Made by a program: the position numbers and the translations under genes
Source of the DNA: JBFWIL01 sp050256015
GTDB taxonomy: Bacteria > Bacteroidota > Bacteroidia > Bacteroidales > Prolixibacteraceae
Reading direction: 5' to 3'
DNA length: 6,374 bases
Assembly (NCBI GenBank): GCA_050256015.1
Contig: JBFWIL010000159.1
Span: 1-6,374 of the forward strand
The notes under the pieces: model-generated
Told to the model about the DNA's origin: nothing
What the model saw: the letters and a program-made list of their open reading frames with translations, nothing else
Databases searched by the model: none
Shown: positions 1-5,332 of the stretch, one piece after another
Position numbering within the stretch: position 1 is the first letter of the stretch
Layout: every line of letters begins with the position of its first letter

Positions 1-647
1 CGGCTCACCTGGACGGAAAGGATGTTTTCTCCATCCTGCAGATAAGGCGTAACATTAAATTCGGAAGGAAGGCAACTGTCTTCGCCATATCCCAGGAATT
101 TCCCGTTTACCCACACTTTACAGGCAGAACTTACCCCCCCGAAATGAAGCGTCACCGTCATCCCTTTCCAGGTTTCAGGAATCGTAAAAGTATGCTGGTA
201 AGACCCGACAGCGTTATAATCGCGCGGCACAAAAGGAGGGTTGAGAGGCCGGAACGGATAACCGGCGCTTTTATAAATGGGAATATCGTATCCTTTCATC
301 TCCCAGTTGGAAGGAACTTCAATCTTATCCCAGCCTTTTACCCGTGACCGGTAAAAACCGGCCGGCGCATCGGCCGGTTTATACGCAAAAAAGAAATCCC
401 ACTCTCCGTTTAAAAGCATAAAACGGGACTTTCCCCGGTCACCGGACAGGGCATCCTCAATGGTTGAAAAAGAATAAACCGTTGCCCGGGCTTTATCCCT
501 GTTAATTCCGCAAATGGCAGGGTCCTCCCAGGGCTCTGTTTGATAAATTTCCGGCCGGGGCGGAATACCGGCAGGACTGCTCTTGAAAAACTGGGCATGG
601 ACACACCCCGCATAAGCAGTTAACAGAATAAAAAGGATTTTTTTCAT
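1..647 (-). CDS. LacZ-type GH2 beta-galactosidase, N-terminal part (runs off left edge)
   Basis: This open frame begins at an ATG at 647 and stays open to the left edge, giving 215 residues of a protein whose family is usually about 1000-1100 residues. Seen: an N-terminal signal (MKKILFILLTAYAGCVHA, then QF), with likely signal peptidase I cleavage near residue 18. The next part matches the start of LacZ-type enzymes: WEDP..(C)GIN at 40-49, ARAT at 53-56, LNGEWDF at 79-85, VPSNWEMKGYDIPIY at 111-125, then the jelly-roll sugar-binding domain with LHFGGV.SA, VWVNG, GY.EDS and a final V-Q-V-S. Family knowledge: GH2 LacZ-type enzymes hydrolyse terminal beta-galactosides with retention. The acid/base and nucleophile Glu lie outside the window, so activity cannot be confirmed. 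The Cys at residue 15 is a poor lipobox because Tyr is at -3, so I infer a soluble periplasmic protein. It is the last gene visible in the PUL, 194 nt after the other GH2 gene. The LacZ-type assignment is firm; the substrate is inferred. Confidence 0.9.
   Translation of the reverse strand, partial: MKKILFILLTAYAGCVHAQFFKSSPAGIPPRPEIYQTEPWEDPAICGINRDKARATVYSFSTIEDALSGDRGKSRFMLLNGEWDFFFAYKPADAPAGFYRSRVKGWDKIEVPSNWEMKGYDIPIYKSAGYPFRPLNPPFVPRDYNAVGSYQHTFTIPETWKGMTVTLHFGGVSSACKVWVNGKFLGYGEDSCLPSEFNVTPYLQDGENILSVQVS
355..380 (-). other. Terminator-like hairpin inside the LacZ-type gene
   Basis: A perfect 10-bp inverted repeat (AAACCGGCCG / CGGCCGGTTT) has a 6-nt loop at 365-370. Read on the coding (minus) strand, the GC-rich stem ends in five consecutive T (357-353), the form of an intrinsic terminator. 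It lies about 270 nt after the start codon and encodes residues around KPADAPAGF of the enzyme. It may be a chance product of proline/alanine/glycine codons, so any regulatory role is inference. Confidence 0.4.
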
Positions 648-841
648 GTGTTTATTTTTTCAATTTAACTAACTGCAATATGCGTCTCACACGTCATCAC
701 GCTGAGACGCTTGTCAACGGTATGGAATTCACTTCGGGGATTTCCGCTTCGCTCCAATTCGCCAATAAACATTTACCTGGGCGAAAGCCGTGACTTTCAT
801 GGCTCGTTTCATAACCAGATTGTTGATTCTTCTTATGTATA
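648..841. other. Gene-free spacer between the two GH2 genes
   Basis: This 194-nt stretch lies between the stop of the upstream GH2 gene and the start of the LacZ-type gene. No frame in it gives a recognisable protein. The 35 nt next to the LacZ-type start (648-681) are AT-rich, as is usual before Bacteroidota genes. I looked on the minus strand for TAnnTTTG with an upstream TTTG and found no convincing match, so the downstream gene is probably read through from the PUL transcript. The right half contains the hairpin and possible repeat annotated separately. Confidence 0.6.
682..763. repeat. Hairpin plus possible dispersed intergenic repeat
   Basis: Seen: a perfect 8-bp inverted repeat, GCGTCTCA (682-689) and TGAGACGC (703-710), around a 13-nt loop. 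It is followed by a GC-richer stretch that reads GGAGCGAAGCGGAAATCCCC on the minus strand (752-733). The wording CGTCATCACGCTGAGACGC and the 'GAGCGAAGCGGAAATC' motif resemble small palindromic intergenic repeats found in many copies in bacterial genomes. That resemblance is an impression; only one copy is in this window, so repetition cannot be shown. The hairpin lacks a T-run on either strand, so it is not a classical intrinsic terminator. It sits 35 nt upstream of the LacZ-type start and could affect mRNA stability or translation. Confidence 0.35.
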
Positions 842-3253
842 TTATTCTGCTTTTATAATCAATGATGCTGATTCCAGTCCTTCCGATTGGGCGTTTATGA
901 TAATTGTCCCTGCCTCCCCGGCTGACCGGATAATGGCCAGGCACATTCCTTTAAAGGCTTTCCGGTAATCGGCCTTAAACGGCTCCGGGCTGGCCTGGTA
1001 ACCATTGTCAACCCCGGCTATAAAACCGGGACCGGACAAACTGAACTGAACCCGGTTATCAGCATAAGGTACAAGGGTACCGTCCTTATCCAGGATTTTT
1101 ACGGTCACAAACGACAAATCCCTCCCGTCGGCAGAGATCGTATCCCGGTCGGGTATCAATGCTATCTTTGCCGGGGCGCCTGCCGTTTTGATTTCCCGGG
1201 TCAGCACCGTTTTACCGTCTTTCCTGGAAACAGCCCTGAGTATGCCCGGCTCAAACAGGATACGCCACATCACATGGAGCTCATCTCCTGTTTTCTTTCT
1301 TGTTCCCAGCGATTTCCCGTTCAAAAAAAGTTCAACTTCACCGGCCTGGCTATAATAGGCCCAGACATCAACCACCTGCCCGGGTTCCCAGTTCCAGTGA
1401 GGAAAAACATGGAGAACCGGTTTATCGGTCCATTCCGACTGGTACATGTAATAAGCGTCTTTCGGGAAACCGGCCAGGTCGATGATCCCCAGGTAAGAGC
1501 TGCGGGCAGGCCACGGATACGGATCGGGTTCTCCCAGGTAATCGAAGCCACTCCAAATGAACAGGCCTGAAATGAATTCACAGTTTTTTACTGCATTCCA
1601 GCTGGCCTCATGCGTGGCCCCCCAATAGGCCACCGTATTATCATAAGCGGAAGCGGTACAATCCGGATTTGCACCAACTAACGGGGCTTTATAAGCTACC
1701 GGCCAATGCCGTACGCTGTCAGAAGGCATAACATAAACGCCCCTTGTTGCAAAGGCTGAAGCAGTCTCGGTTGCTATTATTTTGCCACCGGGAAAACGCA
1801 CCGGCAGTTCCGGGTAAGATTCATGTTTATAGTTAAAGCCCAGCACATCCAGCGCTCCCGACCGGTAAATAAAATTTTTTCCCGGGTCATTTTCTGTTAA
1901 AGCCGAAGTTACCGGGCGTGTCGTGTCCATACTTTTAACAAGATCCGTTAATTCGCGGGCAATACTGATCCCGGTACTGTCGAACTGCTCGCGGATCTCA
2001 TTTCCAATGCTCCAGATAAACACGGAAGGGTGATTCCGGTCACGCAGGATCTGGTCTCTCAAATCCTTTTTATGCCAGTCTTCCCAATCCGTATGATAAT
2101 CCTGATCCACCTTCTTTTTTTTCCACATGTCAAAAGCTTCATCCATCACCATAAAGCCCATCCTGTCGCACAGCTCAAGCAGTTCCGGGGCAGGCGGGTT
2201 ATGCGAGGCACGAATGGCATTACAGCCCATCTCTTTCAGGATTTCCAGTTGACGTTCCAGTGCCCGGGTATTGATTGCTGCTCCCAAAGCCCCCAGATCG
2301 TGATGCATGCAAACGCCTTTTATTTTCAGATGCTGACCGTTTAAAAAGAAACCTTTTTGTGCGTCAAATTCAAAAGAACGGATACCCAAAGGGGTTCCAT
2401 ACTCATCAGTCAACCAGCCATCACAAAAGACCTGCGTAACTGCGCGGTACAGATAAGGATTGTCAACAGACCAGAGAACAGGATTTTTTATATTGAATTT
2501 TTGATTGATTGTTTGCTGACCAGCGGATAAAAAGGTTTCCTGCCTGTCAATTTCCTGATTTTCCGCATCAAGAATGCGGGTTAAGACCCGGATATTTTCT
2601 TTGCTGTTTTCAACTCCATCCAGGGTAACAGCAAGGCTGGACGTAGCCTCCTCTCTGCTTACCTGCGGTGTAGTCAGATAAGTTCCCCAGTGGGATACAT
2701 GAACCGCTCCGGTGGTCACCAGCCATACATTCCGGTAAATACCGGAACCGGTGTACCAGCGGGAGTTGGGCTGGGCGGAATTATCCACACGCACGGCAAT
2801 GACATTTTTTTCTTTCCCAAATTTCAAAAAAGGAGTTAAATCGTACCGGAATGATATGTATCCGTTCGGACGTTTTCCCAGATAATGACCGTTGATCCAA
2901 ACCTCACTATTCCTGTAAATGCCGTCAAAGTCAATAAAGACAGCTTTCTCCTTTAAACTTTCCGACAGTTTAAATGATTTCCGGTACCAGCCAATTCCTG
3001 TTGGCAATGCCCCGCCGGATGGGGTTGCAGTATTGTCCCGGCTGAAACTTCCCTCAATGCCCCAGTCATGAGGCACATCCAGCGCACGCCAGTCCAAGTC
3101 ATTAAAACCCGTTTGATATGCCAAAAAATCATCAGCCAATGAGAAATGCCAATTATCATTGAAATTCTCGCGCACCCGGGGCTTCTGATCCGAGCAGGCA
3201 TTCAGCCCGGCAAGTATCGAAAAGAAAATCAGAAAATGTTTTGTTTTTCTCAT
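842..3253 (-). CDS. GH2 family lipoprotein, probable beta-galactosidase with DUF4982 and C-terminal Ig-like domain
   Basis: Complete 803-residue protein. The N-terminus is a lipoprotein signal (lipobox LNAC, Cys20), so it is probably anchored to a membrane facing the periplasm or the surface. Domains in order: jelly-roll sugar-binding domain (about 30-185, with GWYRK, VWINGHYLG, GSGIYRNVW), Ig-like GH2 domain (about 190-295), TIM barrel (about 300-605), a DUF4982-type domain (about 610-675, including VELFLNGKSLG) and a final Ig/Big-like GH2 C-terminal domain (about 690-800). Catalytic residues by family pattern: acid/base Glu419 in WSIGNE and nucleophile Glu496 in ATETAS. Substrate-site motifs IRASHNPP (347-354) and DEAFDMW (371-377) are intact. 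Proteins of this architecture are mostly exo-beta-galactosidases; beta-glucuronidase or another GH2 specificity is not excluded. The ATG at 3253 places the signal peptide correctly. It begins 56 nt after the glycosidase remnant and is probably co-transcribed with it. Nothing suggests inactivation. Confidence 0.93.
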   Translation of the reverse strand: MRKTKHFLIFFSILAGLNACSDQKPRVRENFNDNWHFSLADDFLAYQTGFNDLDWRALDVPHDWGIEGSFSRDNTATPSGGALPTGIGWYRKSFKLSESLKEKAVFIDFDGIYRNSEVWINGHYLGKRPNGYISFRYDLTPFLKFGKEKNVIAVRVDNSAQPNSRWYTGSGIYRNVWLVTTGAVHVSHWGTYLTTPQVSREEATSSLAVTLDGVENSKENIRVLTRILDAENQEIDRQETFLSAGQQTINQKFNIKNPVLWSVDNPYLYRAVTQVFCDGWLTDEYGTPLGIRSFEFDAQKGFFLNGQHLKIKGVCMHHDLGALGAAINTRALERQLEILKEMGCNAIRASHNPPAPELLELCDRMGFMVMDEAFDMWKKKKVDQDYHTDWEDWHKKDLRDQILRDRNHPSVFIWSIGNEIREQFDSTGISIARELTDLVKSMDTTRPVTSALTENDPGKNFIYRSGALDVLGFNYKHESYPELPVRFPGGKIIATETASAFATRGVYVMPSDSVRHWPVAYKAPLVGANPDCTASAYDNTVAYWGATHEASWNAVKNCEFISGLFIWSGFDYLGEPDPYPWPARSSYLGIIDLAGFPKDAYYMYQSEWTDKPVLHVFPHWNWEPGQVVDVWAYYSQAGEVELFLNGKSLGTRKKTGDELHVMWRILFEPGILRAVSRKDGKTVLTREIKTAGAPAKIALIPDRDTISADGRDLSFVTVKILDKDGTLVPYADNRVQFSLSGPGFIAGVDNGYQASPEPFKADYRKAFKGMCLAIIRSAGEAGTIIINAQSEGLESASLIIKAE

Positions 3254-3309
3254 CTGTTTCAGTTTTGTTCAGTTTACCCTGTTCTTTACAGGAAAAGATC
3301 ATTGCAAGC
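3254..3309. other. Short spacer before the GH2 lipoprotein gene
   Basis: These 56 nt contain a small 5-bp hairpin (CCTGT/ACAGG, 3278-3292) with no T-run. There is no recognisable promoter or Shine-Dalgarno sequence. The short distance supports co-transcription of the remnant and the GH2 gene. Confidence 0.5.
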
Positions 3310-3630
3310 CTACTTGATGGCAGATTCTTCTTCTGCATTAAACGAAATACCGCTTTTGCCAATATCTTTCGATGTAGCCAGCGCAATACCGCGATTCCCC
3401 AGCTTGTCAACGGCATTGTAAAAGTGATAGACAATCCCGTCATGTTTAATGACACAGGATTTGTGAGCAAAAAGCGCATCATACTTTTCGGAAGGCTCAA
3501 TCAGGTGAGGCCCGTTCCATTCGGTCCAGTGAACCAGATCATAAGAACAGGCAAAAATGATCAACAGGTAAATTATTCCTTTTATTTTACGTACTACAGG
3601 TAACTCCTTTTTTAAATTTATTTCAGCCAT
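3310..3630 (-). pseudogene. Internally deleted GH43-like glycosidase remnant: signal sequence joined to C-terminal propeller end
   Basis: The frame starts at ATG 3630 (a TTG at 3633 also precedes it) and encodes 106 residues ending in TAG at 3310. Residues 1-28 are a lipoprotein-like signal (hydrophobic IIYLLIIFAC, Cys28). They are followed at once by YDLVHWTEWNGPHLIEPSEK, FAHKSCVIKHDGIVYHFY and NRGIALATSKDIGKS. That second part resembles the last blade of GH43-type beta-propeller enzymes labelled beta-xylosidase-like in Bacteroidota, which are usually over 300 residues. The catalytic N-terminal and middle blades are absent, so no glycosidase activity is expected. I infer one in-frame internal deletion with its junction near 3541-3550. 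The open frame has no stops, so the deletion may be recent, or the product may survive as a small lipoprotein. The family call comes from memory of sequence patterns and is less sure than the truncation. A conventional annotation would call this a small hypothetical or family 43 CDS. Confidence 0.6.
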
Positions 3631-3796
3631 CAAATGTCATTTTCATTAATGTCGTTCTACACTATTCTCTTTTAATTTTGTATCCCCACAATACAGTTGG
3701 CATTATAAATATAAAATATGGAAGCAGACTTCATTCGCTAATATTTTACATCTGCTTCCATTATTTAAATAATTCCTATGTCATCATTCCCTAAAG
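3631..3796. other. Spacer between susD-like gene and glycosidase remnant
   Basis: This 166-nt AT-rich stretch contains the 11-bp hairpin and, next to it, a perfect AT palindrome (TTATTTAAATAA, 3761-3772). Read on the minus strand, I see no convincing TAnnTTTG -7 element with a TTTG about 20 nt upstream. It is the largest gap in the visible part of the operon other than the one between the GH2 genes, so an internal promoter here remains possible. Confidence 0.5.
3718..3761 (-). terminator. Strong intergenic hairpin downstream of susD (partial terminator or mRNA-stability element)
   Basis: Perfect 11-bp inverted repeat, ATGGAAGCAGA (3718-3728) and TCTGCTTCCAT (3751-3761), with a 22-nt loop. 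The stem can extend by four A/T pairs (3712-3715 with 3764-3767) past a 2-nt internal mismatch. It starts about 35 nt after the susD stop on the transcribed strand. The sequence after it is AT-rich (ATTTTATATTTATAAT) but has no clean T-run, so complete termination is unlikely. Known context: PUL transcripts often carry more susCD than downstream enzyme mRNA, and hairpins after susD are plausible points of attenuation or 3'-end protection. That role here is inference. Confidence 0.5.
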
Positions 3797-5320
3797 TTAC
3801 CAGGGGTCATTTTGGGTCATATTCGGATTATTATTTAACTCATCTTCCGGGATCGGATAATATTCAAATTTGGATGTATAGTTTTGATATCCCGCCTGTT
3901 TTGCATTTTTTATCGTTTCTTCCAGCAATCCCCATCTTCTCAGATCATACCAATGCAATGCTTCACGGGCAAATTCCAGGTTGCGCTGGTGACGGATCTC
4001 AGCCATCATCTGGTTCTGGCTATATGCCAACATTTCTGTCAACTTGTTTGTTAGGTTGGCGCGTTCCCGAATTCTATGAACTAAAGGAGCTGCCTCAGCA
4101 ACCTGACCCTTCATCGTGTAAGCTTCGGCTAACATCAGCAATACGTCGGCATAACGCATGCCGTATTCGTTCAGCTCCGATTTATAGCTATTGTCAGTTT
4201 CATTGGCATTCCACCAGTTCTGATTTTTGCGCAACCAGATTTCATCAGTTCCCCAGGTAGAAGAGAATTCCCTTTGGTAAAATACACATCCCGGATAGTC
4301 CCAAGCAATTGTGGCTAGAGCTCTGGGATCATAATTCCCGTCGGATGTTGGTTCTGTCAGAAATGAATCCAAAAGAACTTTGGTTGGCTGCATCTCAAAC
4401 CATCCTCCGACTTCTCCGGGAGCATGCCATTCTGCTACAAAGGTACTTCTTGTTCGGGAGCTCGGATCATCCGTGGAACTAAGCCAATGCTTATTTCCTC
4501 CTTCATCGCTAAACTGAAGTTCAAATACCCCTTCTACCCCATTCTCATGCTCACCGTCAAAAAGTTCAGCATAATCAGACTGAAGCCCATAGCCAAATAC
4601 ATCTTCTTGGTCAACAATTTCTTTTAGTACAATAATTGTATTATCATAGTCTTCCTGATATAAATAAGCCCGGCCGAGAAAAGCTAACGCGGCACCTCTA
4701 GTGGCTCTTCCTTTGTTATATGTATCCCTTGTATCCGGCAGATATTTTTCTGCTGCATTTAAATCGCTGATTACCTGATCCCAGACTTTCTCTGAAGAAG
4801 ATTTTGCTATGTAATAATCGTCAGAGGTTTCGGCAACTGCTGTTTTTATTGGTACAGATCCAAAATCATTTACCAAAAAGAAATAGCTTAACCCGCGCAA
4901 AAATTCTGCCTCTGCAATCAGTTCATTTTTAATATCTTCATCTATTTCCATTGTCTCTCCGTTCTGTATGACCTGATTAGCCCGGAAAATTCCGATATAT
5001 GCTCCCTTATAAAGATTCTCAGTATAACCATTACTGATATCATTTAAAAATATTGCGATATCATAGGCCTGTCGAATATCATTTCTGACCGAAAAATTCT
5101 CAGTTTTTCCTTCATGGACAAACCAGGATCTTGGCCCATAATACCCATAATAATCAAGAACCATAGCATTATATACAGAAGCAACCGCCGATTCTAAATC
5201 TTCTTCTGTTTCCCAGAATTCATTTGTAGTAATTTGCGTTGGATTCGTCTCTTCAAGAAAAGCATCGGAACAGGCTTCCAGCAATAAAAACAATGAAAGT
5301 AAAAAGTATGTGATTTTCAT
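3797..5320 (-). CDS. SusD/RagB family glycan-binding outer-membrane lipoprotein
   Basis: Complete 507-residue protein, a usual length for the family. The signal ends in lipobox LEAC with Cys17, followed by SDAFLEE; SusD proteins are tethered to the cell surface, where they cap the SusC barrel and help capture glycan. SusD-like N-terminal domain about 20-225, with the family pattern AEAEFLRGLSYFFLVNDFG (136-154) followed by VPI, and the TPR-type helix region ATRGAALAFLGRAYLY (206-221). RagB/SusD C-terminal domain about 270-507, with RYADVLLMLAEAY (389-401), IRHQRNLEFA..ALHWYDLRRWG (442-464) and the typical ending YYPIPEDEL..NPN..QNDPW. Many Trp and Tyr residues are present, but which ones bind ligand cannot be told from sequence. 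ATG 5320 is chosen because it begins the signal peptide and lies 12 nt after the susC stop, so the two are certainly co-transcribed. Ligand unknown. No sign of damage. Confidence 0.97.
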   Translation of the reverse strand: MKITYFLLSLFLLLEACSDAFLEETNPTQITTNEFWETEEDLESAVASVYNAMVLDYYGYYGPRSWFVHEGKTENFSVRNDIRQAYDIAIFLNDISNGYTENLYKGAYIGIFRANQVIQNGETMEIDEDIKNELIAEAEFLRGLSYFFLVNDFGSVPIKTAVAETSDDYYIAKSSSEKVWDQVISDLNAAEKYLPDTRDTYNKGRATRGAALAFLGRAYLYQEDYDNTIIVLKEIVDQEDVFGYGLQSDYAELFDGEHENGVEGVFELQFSDEGGNKHWLSSTDDPSSRTRSTFVAEWHAPGEVGGWFEMQPTKVLLDSFLTEPTSDGNYDPRALATIAWDYPGCVFYQREFSSTWGTDEIWLRKNQNWWNANETDNSYKSELNEYGMRYADVLLMLAEAYTMKGQVAEAAPLVHRIRERANLTNKLTEMLAYSQNQMMAEIRHQRNLEFAREALHWYDLRRWGLLEETIKNAKQAGYQNYTSKFEYYPIPEDELNNNPNMTQNDPW

Positions 5321-5332
5321 AACAATATCTGT

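Noticed and set aside
603..647. LacZ-type protein as a lipoprotein through the Ala-Gly-Cys at residues 13-15
   Set aside because: Tyr at the -3 position does not fit a lipobox, and a good signal peptidase I site (VHA before QF) follows immediately.
783..798. 5-bp hairpin GAAAG/CTTTC downstream of the GH2 lipoprotein gene as a terminator
   Set aside because: The stem is short, with no GC-rich core and no T-run on the transcribed strand.
711..968. 85-codon plus-strand open frame covering the spacer between the GH2 genes
   Set aside because: It overlaps the 3' end of the GH2 gene in antisense and has no recognisable protein features.
2030..2344. 104-codon plus-strand open frame inside the GH2 gene
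   Set aside because: It lies opposite the conserved catalytic TIM barrel (including SIGNE and ASHNPP), which explains the sequence; no independent coding evidence.
2730..2747. Near-perfect palindrome TTCCGGTAAATACCGGAA
   Set aside because: It encodes the conserved GH2 motif GSGIYRNV, so protein constraint explains it; a 2-nt centre cannot form a normal hairpin loop.
3278..3292. 5-bp hairpin before the GH2 lipoprotein gene as a regulatory element
   Set aside because: Short stem with no T-run; a structure this small is expected by chance.
3778..4260. 160-codon plus-strand open frame opposite the susD-like gene
   Set aside because: It is wholly or mostly antisense to a clear SusD coding region, has no signal, domain or recognisable motif, and is rich in residues typical of a shadow frame.
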